A stretch of DNA of 64,000 bases from Geobacillus kaustophilus (GTDB lineage: Bacteria > Bacillota > Bacilli > Bacillales > Anoxybacillaceae): NCBI RefSeq assembly GCF_000948285.1, contig NZ_JYBP01000003.1:434001-498000 (forward strand), read 5' to 3'. Each line of letters begins with the position of its first letter. The first letter of the stretch is position 1. The notes under the pieces are model-generated. The model was not told the DNA's origin. It did no database searches and saw only the letters and a list, made by a program, of their open reading frames with translations. A program made the translations under genes and the position numbers. Below, one piece after another: positions 26,213-36,094 of this stretch.

Positions 26213-26923
26213 ATGCAACGCCGAGCGAAAATCCAAGTGAAGGTGTGGGGGGAATATGCTTGTTTTACAAGACCAGAGTTTAAAGTCGAGCGTATTAGTT
26301 ACCCGGTGATGACGCCGAGCGCAGCACGGGGGATATTGGAAGCGATTTTTTGGAAGCCGGAAATTCGTTATGAGATTCGACAAATTGGAATTTTGCGTTT
26401 AGGCGGTCAGCAAGTAATTTTGCGCAACGAGCTCACAAGCAAGCAAAATAAAAAGCCGATCATGATTGAAAACGACCGCGCCCAACGGACGAGCTTGATT
26501 TTAAAAAACGTCGCCTATTGGATTGTTGCGGATATCGTTTTAACAAAGCGGGCGGTTGATCCGGCAGCGAAATACCGCGATCAGTTTAACCGCCGGGTTG
26601 AAAGGGGGCAGTATCATCATACGCCATATTTAGGAACGAGGGAATTTGCCGCCTATTTTTCGTCCACAAGCGAAGAGGATGTTGTGCAGCCTATCGATAT
26701 GGACATCGGCACGATGTTGTTGGATTTTGCTTTTATCGAAGACGGTTCGAGAAAAGAAATGGCGTTTCTCCGCCATGATGAAACAGGGACGCGAACGGCG
26801 GCGGGATTCGCGAAGCCAGTCTTTTTTGAGGCAAAGGTAGAAGACGGTTGGTTGCATATTCCAACTGAAAAATATCAACAGCTTTACGCATTGGAGGGTC
26901 AAGATGCTTTACGCGTTGATTGA
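26213..26923 (+). CDS. cas5c: Cas5c (Cas5d), Cascade subunit and crRNA-processing nuclease
   Basis: The 236-residue protein is a RAMP-family Cas5 of the I-C type. It starts MQRRAKIQVKVWGEYACF and has PVMTPSAARGILEAIFWKP (about 31-49) and RGQYHHTPYLGTREF (131-145), the conserved His-containing block near the catalytic site of Cas5d. In type I-C there is no Cas6; Cas5 cuts the repeat RNA and stays bound to the 5' handle of the crRNA. The frame opens at 26180, but the ATG at 26213 has AGGAAGGGG upstream and gives the family start. It overlaps cas8c by 20 bp. Confidence 0.94.
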   Translation: MQRRAKIQVKVWGEYACFTRPEFKVERISYPVMTPSAARGILEAIFWKPEIRYEIRQIGILRLGGQQVILRNELTSKQNKKPIMIENDRAQRTSLILKNVAYWIVADIVLTKRAVDPAAKYRDQFNRRVERGQYHHTPYLGTREFAAYFSSTSEEDVVQPIDMDIGTMLLDFAFIEDGSRKEMAFLRHDETGTRTAAGFAKPVFFEAKVEDGWLHIPTEKYQQLYALEGQDALRVD

Positions 26924-28679
26924 GTTGGGGGCTAGGTTGCAGAGGGATAAGAAAATGCCTCCTCTTTGTTATGAAAAAAAGCAGGTTAATTGGATTATCG
27001 ATTTAAGTGGAGAAACCCCTTATTTAAGAGGTCCGTTCGAAAAAGGGGATTATCGTACGATAGAAGCCCCTATTCGACAGAGATCAGGAAAAGCGTCTGA
27101 AAAAAACGTGAAACCCTATTTATTAGTCGATGATGCCCGGTATGTATTAGGTATTCCGGAAAGCTGGGAACCAAAAAAAGTTAATGAAGCACAACTGATG
27201 CATAAGGAATATGTGCGACTCATAGAAGAGGCATATCATAGTACAAATATGCCAGAGTTGAAAAGGATCCTTAACTTTCTTCAGGGGTCTTTGAAAGAGC
27301 AATTTTTTCAATCGATTAAGCCAAGAGATATTATCACATTTCAAGTAAATGAAGACTCACTGATTTGCGAACATCCAAAAATCCAACAGTTTTGGGTTCA
27401 ACATTTAGAAAAAGAACTAGTCTCTAACGACAAAAACGATTGTTCGATTTGCAGGAACTACGCTCCTTATGTGCGTATTTTTCCAAGTTCTATTTCATTG
27501 TTTGGTCAAAGACCCGGATTAACAAGCTTTAATGAAAAAGCATTCGAATCGATGGGGAAAGACCAAACAAATAATGTGCCCATATGTTTTCGCTGTGCAA
27601 CTTTGACTGTAGACGTTTTAAACTACTTGTTACGGGAAGATAAACATCATACGGAGTTATATAGAAACAAAAAAAAGAGAAATGATTTGCAATCCCAAAT
27701 GGCTGTATATTGGATCAATGATTCAATAAACGAGGGGAACCGAAGCGGAATTCAAATCGACGCAAACATGTTCGCTGCTATACTTGAACAATGGTTTTTT
27801 GATGAGGAGACAAACAACCGAACGCCTCCCCCTGAGTTAAAGCAGTTAGAGGAATTGATTGCCCTTCCAAAAACGGGGCGGGAGCAGGCGCTTCATTTAG
27901 ACAAAACATTCTTCCACATGGCTGTTCTTTCGGCCAATAAAGCGAGGTTGGTGGTTCGAGAATGGATTCATACATCCATTTCTCAATTGCTTGTGCATTT
28001 GGAGCGGTATACAACTGCCTTGCGCATCGTTCAGCCGAATGGGGAAATAGGTCATTTGTTGCCATTGGCCCATTTGATTCGCGCCGTTGATATGCATCCA
28101 GGATTGGTGCGCCAATGTTTGCGCATGATTTACCAAGGGGCTTTGCCGCCTACTGAATTGCTGCCGTTAGCTCTTCAACGTTTCCGCTTACCGAAAGTGT
28201 TAAATGATGGGAAGGAAATGTGGAGATATCATGCACTAGCTAGCTTGCTAAAACTAGCTCTCACTTATGGAAAGGAGGAAGCCAATACGATGGAGTCTTT
28301 GAACATTCATTATTCACAGCCATCTTACATTTGTGGACGCTTATTGGCCGTATTGGAAGAAATTCAGCAGCGTGCTTCGGGGTACCGGATTGGGAACACG
28401 ATTGTCCATCGTTTTTACGGTGCTGCTTCAACTGCTCCGGCATCGACATTTGGCTCATTGCTGCGGCTTGCGACGACAGCCCATCTGCCGAAAGTGTCTG
28501 TTGAACTCGGCCGTTTGCTTGAGGAAGTGATGAAGCAGTTGGATGAAGCTGGCGGTTTTCCGGCAATTCTGAATTTAAGACAACAAGCGGCATTTGCCCT
28601 TGGTTTTTATCATCAGCGTGCTGAATTCAGCAATAGACGTCAAAACAATCAAACGAATGAAACGGAGGAAAAACAATGA
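26904..28679 (+). CDS. cas8c: Cas8c (Csd1), large subunit of type I-C Cascade
   Basis: This 591-residue subtype-specific large subunit should recognise the PAM and recruit Cas3. It begins MLYALIELGARLQRDKKMPP, the Csd1 start. Two CxxC pairs, CSIC (Cys180/183) and CFRC (Cys228/231), probably bind zinc. The C-terminal part is helical (RVELHY-like segments absent, but long amphipathic runs around 480-570), and in related systems the 3' end of cas8c also gives a separate Cas11-like small subunit by internal translation. It overlaps cas5 and cas7, so the three are translationally coupled. Codon use is more AT-rich than in the flanking core genes. Confidence 0.94.
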   Translation: MLYALIELGARLQRDKKMPPLCYEKKQVNWIIDLSGETPYLRGPFEKGDYRTIEAPIRQRSGKASEKNVKPYLLVDDARYVLGIPESWEPKKVNEAQLMHKEYVRLIEEAYHSTNMPELKRILNFLQGSLKEQFFQSIKPRDIITFQVNEDSLICEHPKIQQFWVQHLEKELVSNDKNDCSICRNYAPYVRIFPSSISLFGQRPGLTSFNEKAFESMGKDQTNNVPICFRCATLTVDVLNYLLREDKHHTELYRNKKKRNDLQSQMAVYWINDSINEGNRSGIQIDANMFAAILEQWFFDEETNNRTPPPELKQLEELIALPKTGREQALHLDKTFFHMAVLSANKARLVVREWIHTSISQLLVHLERYTTALRIVQPNGEIGHLLPLAHLIRAVDMHPGLVRQCLRMIYQGALPPTELLPLALQRFRLPKVLNDGKEMWRYHALASLLKLALTYGKEEANTMESLNIHYSQPSYICGRLLAVLEEIQQRASGYRIGNTIVHRFYGAASTAPASTFGSLLRLATTAHLPKVSVELGRLLEEVMKQLDEAGGFPAILNLRQQAAFALGFYHQRAEFSNRRQNNQTNETEEKQ

Positions 28680-29791
28680 CAGAACGTTATACTGATCCGA
28701 AAAAACGTCATGAATTCGTGTTGCTTTTCGATGTCAAAGACGGGAATCCAAATGGCGATCCAGATGCTGGGAACATGCCGCGCGTCGATCCGGAAACAAT
28801 GCACGGTATTGTGACTGACGTTGCCATCAAGCGGAAAATTCGAGATTACGCCGCGACGGTATTAGGCAAACCGATTTTTATTCAAAGCCAAACAGCACTA
28901 AACACAATCATTTTTCAAGCATATCAAGAAATCGGCGTGCAATTGGCAGCAACCGATTTAAGTGTAGAAGAAAGGGAAAATGGGGAATTAATGAGTTGGC
29001 TTTCACAGCTTGAGGAAAAAGGAGTGGTGCTTGAAGGCAACCGAGTCATTTACACAGGTGAGGATGTCAAAGAGGCTGATATTCGCCAAAAATTAACCGA
29101 AGGACTAGAAGAGGCCGGTCTTAAAAAGCAACTAGGGACGATATTGAGAAATATGGCCAAACGTTTGGCACAAGCCGCAAATAATGTGAAAATTGATGAA
29201 CAAATACGCCAAAAAGCACAATATGCTTTGTGCCAAAAGTATTACGATATTCGCATGTTCGGAGCTGTGATGTCAACAGGGCTGAATGCCGGCCAAGTGC
29301 GTGGTCCGATGCAATTGACGTTCTCACGTTCGATTGACCCGGTATTTCCATGGGATTTGACCATCACACGCACGGCGATCACCAAAGAATCGGATCGTCG
29401 CAGAAAACAAACGGAGATGGGAAGAAAGCCGTTGATTCCATATGGCTTGTATCGGTTGCATGGATTTTACAATCCATTTTTTGGAGAGAAAACAGGGATT
29501 ACGGCGGAAGATTTAGCTGATTTTTGGGATGCGCTCGTTCATTTATTTGCATTTGATCATTCTGCAGCTAGAGGAGAGATGAATGTCAGAGCACTGTATA
29601 TTTTTAGCCATGAAAATGCTAAAGGATCAGCCCCGGCTCATAAACTGTTTGAATTGGTGAAAGTGGAGCGACGCGAAGAGGAAGCGCCAAGGTCATTCAA
29701 TGACTATGTCTTGCTCGGACCGGCAGATGAGGGACAAAAAGATGTTTCTCTTGAACGTTTCCCTAGTGTAACCGTAACGCGCCTCGTATAA
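28676..29791 (+). CDS. cas7: Cas7 (Csd2), Cascade backbone subunit, enlarged
   Basis: The RAMP-fold backbone subunit that coats the crRNA spacer. Family blocks are FVLLFDVKDGNPNGDPDAGN (14-33), the MHGIVTDVAIKRKIRDY segment, YYDIRMFGAVMST (189-201) and GRKPLIPYGLYRLHGF. It has 371 residues, whereas typical I-C Cas7 proteins have roughly 280-295. The surplus lies between about residues 85 and 180, in a charged, probably helical stretch (SVEERENGELMSWLSQLEEK, ...LTEGLEEAGLKKQLG). The reading frame is clean, so this is an inserted domain rather than an error. The ATG overlaps the cas8c stop (ATGA). Confidence 0.94.
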   Translation: MTERYTDPKKRHEFVLLFDVKDGNPNGDPDAGNMPRVDPETMHGIVTDVAIKRKIRDYAATVLGKPIFIQSQTALNTIIFQAYQEIGVQLAATDLSVEERENGELMSWLSQLEEKGVVLEGNRVIYTGEDVKEADIRQKLTEGLEEAGLKKQLGTILRNMAKRLAQAANNVKIDEQIRQKAQYALCQKYYDIRMFGAVMSTGLNAGQVRGPMQLTFSRSIDPVFPWDLTITRTAITKESDRRRKQTEMGRKPLIPYGLYRLHGFYNPFFGEKTGITAEDLADFWDALVHLFAFDHSAARGEMNVRALYIFSHENAKGSAPAHKLFELVKVERREEEAPRSFNDYVLLGPADEGQKDVSLERFPSVTVTRLV

Positions 29792-29816
29792 ACGTTGGCG
29801 AAAGGATTGAGCACCC

Positions 29817-30431
29817 ATGCAGTGGAATGAAGATGATTGGGTCATGCTGTCTGCTTTGCAACATTATGTGTATTGCCCGCGCCAATGTGCGTTGATTCAT
29901 CTCGAACAGACGTTTGAAGAGAACGTGTTTACGCTTCGGGGAAATCGTGTGCATGAACGGGTAGATACGCCAGAAGGAGAACAATTAGGGGACAAAAGGG
30001 TTGAACGCGCGCTTCCGATTTGGTCTGAACGCCTAAGAATCATGGGGAAAGCGGATTGTGTTGAATTTCTTCCCGATGGCACTCCATATCCAGTTGAATA
30101 CAAAGTCGGAAAACGAAAAACAAAACAGGCGGATATGGTGCAACTGGCAGCCCAAGCACTTTGTTTAGAAGAAATGTTTGGTCGACCCGTGACAAAGGGG
30201 GCTTTATACTATTACCAGTCAAGAAGACGATTGGAAGTCGACATGACAAAGCAACTGCGGAAACTGGTGGAAGAAACGATACAAAATGTAAGAGAAATGT
30301 TGCAAAACGATCGATTGCCACCACCCGTCAATGATGCCCGATGCCGCGATTGCTCGTTGCAGAACGTTTGCATGCCACAGGCTCCTGCCAACGTAGCTGC
30401 TTGGGTAAGCGAGGAGAGCGATCATGATTAA
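29817..30431 (+). CDS. cas4: Cas4 exonuclease (spacer acquisition)
   Basis: A 204-residue RecB-family nuclease with an iron-sulfur cluster. Likely cluster ligands are Cys20 or Cys24 in YCPRQC and Cys176, Cys179 and Cys185 near the C-terminus. The nuclease motifs are seen in GKADCVEF and VEYKVGK (Asp, Glu-x-Lys). With Cas1 and Cas2 it trims prespacers and fixes PAM-dependent length and orientation. The ATG lies 25 bp after cas7, and the 3' end overlaps cas1 by 8 bp. Confidence 0.94.
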   Translation: MQWNEDDWVMLSALQHYVYCPRQCALIHLEQTFEENVFTLRGNRVHERVDTPEGEQLGDKRVERALPIWSERLRIMGKADCVEFLPDGTPYPVEYKVGKRKTKQADMVQLAAQALCLEEMFGRPVTKGALYYYQSRRRLEVDMTKQLRKLVEETIQNVREMLQNDRLPPPVNDARCRDCSLQNVCMPQAPANVAAWVSEESDHD

Positions 30432-31455
30432 ACTATTGTTGAATACGCTATACGTTCAAACGCAACAGGCATATTTACGTCTCGATCATGAAACGATTGT
30501 CGTCGAGGTGGAAGGGACAAAGACGTTGCAAGTCCCTATCCATCACATTGGCGCCATTGTCATGTTCGGACATGTTTCCATCAGCCCATATTTGCTTGGC
30601 AAATGTGCCAACCAAGGCATTTCTGTCATTTGGTATGATGCATATGGCCGTTTTTTAGCCCGAGCCACTGGGAGGACGAGCGGGAATGTGTTGCTTCGGA
30701 GAGCGCAGCATCAAATATTGGAAGATGAAAAGCGAATGTTGCATATCGCTTCTCGTTTTGTGTCTGGCAAGATTCGCAACAGCAAAAGCGTGCTTCAGCG
30801 GGGGATGCGTGATTATCCGGAAAAACGTTTACGGTTGGAGCAATCGGTGAAGCAGCTTGACCAAAGCTTGCGCAACATCGGAAAACAAACGACATTGGAT
30901 GAACTGCGGGGAGTTGAAGGATACGCCTCATCTGTATATTTTGAGGCATTCGCATCGCTCATACGGTCGGATGAGGACGGATTTTTTGCTTTTACCGTGC
31001 GGTCGCGGAGGCCGCCTCGCAATCCGATCAATGCCTGTTTATCATTTGCTTACAGCATTTTAACACAAGACTGCATCTCGGCACTGGAGGGGGTGGGGCT
31101 TGATCCGCAAATTGGTTATTTGCACGCGTTGCGACCTGGGAAGCCATCGTTAGGTTTGGATCTTGTTGAAGAATTTCGTCCTTACTTGGCCGATCGCTTT
31201 GTTTTGACATTAATCAACCGAAAACAACTGGATAAAAGCGATTTTGACATGCGTCCGGGCGGAGCTGTATTTTTGAATGAAAAGGGGAGAAGAACATTTT
31301 TGGCTGCTTATCAAAAGCGGAAACAAGAAGAAATCCAGCACCCCATTATCAACCAAAAAGTTCCGTTAGGGTTGCTGCCCCACGTACATGCTCGACTGCT
31401 AGCGCGGTATTTGCGGGGAGATATTGATGAATATGTGCCATTTGTCATGAGGTGA
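30424..31455 (+). CDS. cas1: Cas1 integrase
   Basis: The 343-residue Cas1 forms the Cas1-Cas2 complex that inserts new spacers at the leader end of the array. The metal-binding residues are Glu165 (GVEGYAS), His234 (GYLHALRPGKPSLGLD) and Asp246. The N-terminal beta domain (LRLDHETIVVEVEG) and C-terminal helical domain are complete. GCGAGGAGAGCG, within the end of cas4, provides the binding site. It is intact, so adaptation should be possible. Confidence 0.95.
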   Translation: MIKLLLNTLYVQTQQAYLRLDHETIVVEVEGTKTLQVPIHHIGAIVMFGHVSISPYLLGKCANQGISVIWYDAYGRFLARATGRTSGNVLLRRAQHQILEDEKRMLHIASRFVSGKIRNSKSVLQRGMRDYPEKRLRLEQSVKQLDQSLRNIGKQTTLDELRGVEGYASSVYFEAFASLIRSDEDGFFAFTVRSRRPPRNPINACLSFAYSILTQDCISALEGVGLDPQIGYLHALRPGKPSLGLDLVEEFRPYLADRFVLTLINRKQLDKSDFDMRPGGAVFLNEKGRRTFLAAYQKRKQEEIQHPIINQKVPLGLLPHVHARLLARYLRGDIDEYVPFVMR

Positions 31456-31461
31456 TCATTA

Positions 31462-31752
31462 TTGGATATTTTAGTGACATACGATGTGGAGACATTGGAA
31501 CCCAGCGGCCAAAAACGATTGCGGAAAGTGGCGACCATTTGCCAAAATTTTGGCCAGCGGGTGCAAAAGTCGGTTTTCGAGTGCAACGTCAATCAGGCTC
31601 AATTGGAAGAGATGGAGCATCAATTATTGCGTGTCATTGATTTGGAAAAAGATAGTTTGCGGATATATATGTTGTACGGTGACCGGTCAAAGGCAGTTCG
31701 CGTCTATGGAAAAGATCATTACATCGATTATAATGATCCGATCATTTTGTAG
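31462..31752 (+). CDS. cas2: Cas2
   Basis: The 96-residue ferredoxin-fold protein bridges Cas1 dimers. It has DILVTYDVETLEPSGQKRLRK at the start (catalytic-position Asp in TYDV) and the VFECNVNQAQLEEME block, as in type I-C Cas2. The start is a TTG at 31462, six bases after the cas1 stop, with GAGGTGATC upstream. It is the last gene before the CRISPR leader. Confidence 0.95.
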   Translation: MDILVTYDVETLEPSGQKRLRKVATICQNFGQRVQKSVFECNVNQAQLEEMEHQLLRVIDLEKDSLRIYMLYGDRSKAVRVYGKDHYIDYNDPIIL

Positions 31753-31956
31753 AAATGAGGAACAGCAATATTACAACGTGCGAACATAAAGCAATGGCGG
31801 AAACCTAGGGGAGATCGCGATGAGAGGAAAAGCTTGCAATAATGCGGAAAATAGAAAATGGACCAGCGCATGTCCTATCTTTGATACAAGTAAAATGTAC
31901 AAATTCGCGTTTCTATGTCTTGAAATCCGCTTAGCGCAAGACATCTAAACGCGGGC
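31753..31956 (+). promoter_or_regulatory. CRISPR leader
   Basis: The 204 bp between the cas2 stop and the first repeat have no credible gene and are moderately AT-rich in the middle (31840-31920). The position beside cas2, the degenerate repeat at the far end and the orientation of the repeat (ending in ATTGAAAC) all make this the leader end, where new spacers enter. I cannot assign exact promoter hexamers or an integration host factor site. Confidence 0.7.
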
Positions 31957-34900
31957 GTTGCACCCAGCCAAAAGGCTGGGTGAGGATTGAAACAAGTAAC
32001 ATGAAATTAAAAGATGATGACGAGATGTTGCACCCAGCCAAAAGGCTGGGTGAGGATTGAAACACTTGGACGTGTTCATATATCTTCGCAAAAGCCGGAG
32101 TTGCACCCAGCCAAAAGGCTGGGTGAGGATTGAAACAGGACATCGGGTGGGTTGACGAGGAAGGCGTGCGTGTTGCACCCAGCCAAAAGGCTGGGTGAGG
32201 ATTGAAACCAAGGTGATCCTGTACTATTTAAGTAAGTGTTTTGAGTTGCACCCAGCCAAAAGGCTGGGTGAGGATTGAAACCGGTTCTTGGCGACAATGA
32301 CGTCAATGGTGTTTTGTGTTGCACCCAGCCAAAAGGCTGGGTGAGGATTGAAACTTACGAACCGCTGTTTCAAACGCTCAAAGAAAAGGGTAGTTGCACC
32401 CAGCCAAAAGGCTGGGTGAGGATTGAAACAAGACGATTTCATCATCAATCAACACGGCGGCTATGTTGCACCCAGCCAAAAGGCTGGGTGAGGATTGAAA
32501 CAAGGATACGAAGTAAGGGAATACTTGCTTGAAAAGGTTGCACCCAGCCAAAAGGCTGGGTGAGGATTGAAACCACCAAAAGGAACGCCCTACAGGGCAG
32601 TCGGGTCGTTGCACCCAGCCAAAAGGCTGGGTGAGGATTGAAACGGGATTGAACAAATGATTGACGAGGGGAAGAAGGTTGCACCCAGCCAAAAGGCTGG
32701 GTGAGGATTGAAACTCTCTGTGGTTATAATGATTGAGAGGAGGTTTAGTTGCACCCAGCCAAAAGGCTGGGTGAGGATTGAAACCAACAAAGATACTCGA
32801 AAATCCAAGTCCAACAAAGTTGCACCCAGCCAAAAGGCTGGGTGAGGATTGAAACATTTCTCCCTCAACCTTTGTTGTATGGTTTGCATGTTGCACCCAG
32901 CCAAAAGGCTGGGTGAGGATTGAAACCCGACAGGAAAGTGAGGAACGAAAATGCAAGCAGGTTGCACCCAGCCAAAAGGCTGGGTGAGGATTGAAACAGG
33001 AATTCTTCGGCGCTGTCGCCCATAAGCCTTGTTGCACCCAGCCAAAAGGCTGGGTGAGGATTGAAACACGGTCGGTTGCGCCTTCTTTGACCGGCCTGTC
33101 AGTTGCACCCAGCCAAAAGGCTGGGTGAGGATTGAAACTGGGTCAAGTGAATAAACCGTTGCAATCGTCTCCGTTGCACCCAGCCAAAAGGCTGGGTGAG
33201 GATTGAAACTTTGAGGCGCTCGTACAGAACTTGCTTTGGATATGTTGCACCCAGCCAAAAGGCTGGGTGAGGATTGAAACAAAGTTGATTTTGATAATGA
33301 GGATATTGAGGATATAGGTTGCACCCAGCCAAAAGGCTGGGTGAGGATTGAAACAGCAGAAGACGAAACAACAAAATGATTACGGGGAAGAGTTGCACCC
33401 AGCCAAAAGGCTGGGTGAGGATTGAAACATCAGCGTAATCGCCTGGCGGAAAACGGCTGAAAGTTGCACCCAGCCAAAAGGCTGGGTGAGGATTGAAACA
33501 GTTCTTTGATAACGCGAACGACGCCACGCCGGGTTGCACCCAGCCAAAAGGCTGGGTGAGGATTGAAACAGCATTCAACGGATCGAGTGAATTGAACGGG
33601 CTGGTTGCACCCAGCCAAAAGGCTGGGTGAGGATTGAAACCAGATGAGTATCTGATGGGTGCGCAGGGTGTCATCCGTTGCACCCAGCCAAAAGGCTGGG
33701 TGAGGATTGAAACACTGCGTTCCGGCCGCGCAAGCGCGGTGCGTCGCGTTGCACCCAGCCAAAAGGCTGGGTGAGGATTGAAACTTTGTATTTCTTGAAG
33801 TACAATTTTTGTATTTCGTTGCACCCAGCCAAAAGGCTGGGTGAGGATTGAAACAACGTTCAGCAGAAAAACACGGATCAAATCACGGTTGTTGCACCCA
33901 GCCAAAAGGCTGGGTGAGGATTGAAACAGGTGCAGGATCTCCTTTGATCTTTGGCAACCCTGTTGCACCCAGCCAAAAGGCTGGGTGAGGATTGAAACAT
34001 TCTCTTGCTGTCTTGGCGATCGGGTGGCTTCCGTTGCACCCAGCCAAAAGGCTGGGTGAGGATTGAAACTGCTTTTGCGGCTCCTATTGCTCGTGTCGTT
34101 GCCGGTTGCACCCAGCCAAAAGGCTGGGTGAGGATTGAAACGATTGGTATTTTGATGTCTTAGGTTGCTCAGGTGGGTTGCACCCAGCCAAAAGGCTGGG
34201 TGAGGATTGAAACACGACAAACCATAAACCAATCATCAAGGGAGATGACGTTGCACCCAGCCAAAAGGCTGGGTGAGGATTGAAACTCCTTTCCGGTCAG
34301 AATAGAAATCGCCCGGCTGGGTTGCACCCAGCCAAAAGGCTGGGTGAGGATTGAAACCTGTTCGAGAATAGATAGAAAGGATGACGCAGATGTTGCACCC
34401 AGCCAAAAGGCTGGGTGAGGATTGAAACTACTCGATTTCCGTATTCACATTGTATCGATAAGGTTGCACCCAGCCAAAAGGCTGGGTGAGGATTGAAACC
34501 ATATTTAAAGCAGTGGTTGTTTTTCTTTTTGATGATTTGTTGTTGCACCCAGCCAAAAGGCTGGGTGAGGATTGAAACTGGTTATTGGTGAGGTCAAATT
34601 GACCTCATGGAGTTGCACCCAGCCAAAAGGCTGGGTGAGGATTGAAACGCGTTTTCTCGCCCCTCGTTTCTGCGCGGATAATGTTGCACCCAGCCAAAAG
34701 GCTGGGTGAGGATTGAAACCACAAAAATAAAAAAATCCCTGCCAAAAGGCAGGGGTTGCACCCAGCCAAAAGGCTGGGTGAGGATTGAAACCCATCATAG
34801 TAAGCGTAAGGAGCGCTGGTAAAGGTGTTGCACCCAGCCAAAAGGCTGGGTGAGGATTGAAACATTTTGTTGGTGTGCCATTAGCGGTCAACTCTTTTGT

Positions 34901-36085
34901 TGCACCCAGCCAAAAGGCTGGGTGAGGATTGAAACCATGCCTACACGCTTTCTGTCATCGCATACAATAGTTGCACCCAGCCAAAAGGCTGGGTGAGGAT
35001 TGAAACAATCCCTCTGCCGCCGATCACTTGGAACGTCTTCGCGTTGCACCCAGCCAAAAGGCTGGGTGAGGATTGAAACCTGAAAAAAAGCCGATTGTCT
35101 TTATTGACTACCTCAGTTGCACCCAGCCAAAAGGCTGGGTGAGGATTGAAACTGGGTCAAGTGAATAAACCGTTGCAATCGTCTCCGTTGCACCCAGCCA
35201 AAAGGCTGGGTGAGGATTGAAACACGTTAAGCGTCATCGGATTTTGCTTTGCTTGAAGTTGCACCCAGCCAAAAGGCTGGGTGAGGATTGAAACCTAGAC
35301 GATTGCGCCATGAGCAAGAGCAGAGCGGCGTTGCACCCAGCCAAAAGGCTGGGTGAGGATTGAAACGAGTAAGCAAACTGGTACGTGATGAACGGCGGCG
35401 TGTTGCACCCAGCCAAAAGGCTGGGTGAGGATTGAAACTCGAATTTGGCCATGCCAAAGTAAATGGCGGACGGTTGCACCCAGCCAAAAGGCTGGGTGAG
35501 GATTGAAACAAGTACATCCTCCTTTTCATCAAGAAAAAAATATTGTTGCACCCAGCCAAAAGGCTGGGTGAGGATTGAAACAAAATTAGCCGACCTCGCA
35601 GTAACCGCGCAAAAACTGGTTGCACCCAGCCAAAAGGCTGGGTGAGGATTGAAACAAGTCGTTTGGATTCATGAAATTTTCCATGATCGTTGCACCCAGC
35701 CAAAAGGCTGGGTGAGGATTGAAACTGACAAATCGTGATACGGATTTCGCAACTTCATCGTTGCACCCAGCCAAAAGGCTGGGTGAGGATTGAAACAAAT
35801 TTTTATTCTAAAAACTCAATAACTACGAATGAGTTGCACCCAGCCAAAAGGCTGGGTGAGGATTGAAACAATCACGGCACGCACAACGTTTTTGCCGCCG
35901 ATTGTTGCACCCAGCCAAAAGGCTGGGTGAGGATTGAAACCGGGATACGGCCAAAGAATTGAAGATGAAACCAAGTTGCACCCAGCCAAAAGGCTGGGTG
36001 AGGATTGAAACATTTGCAAGGCGGACGAAGATGAGAACGGCGAAGGTTGCACCCAGCCAAAAGGCTGGGTGAGGATTGAAACATC

Positions 36086-36094
36086 TAACGATAC
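36086..36094. repeat. 9-bp target duplication of the IS4-family element, left copy
   Basis: TAACGATAC at 36086-36094 recurs at 37344-37352, exactly flanking the element. Removing the IS and one copy restores a normal 33-bp spacer. Confidence 0.9.

Noticed and set aside
33099-34232. Long minus-strand ORFs across the CRISPR array, up to 377 codons with a repeated FNPHPAFWLGA pattern
   Set aside because: They arise because the identical repeats lack stops in some frames on the minus strand. The repeated residues are the translated CRISPR repeat, and there is no ribosome binding site or known family.
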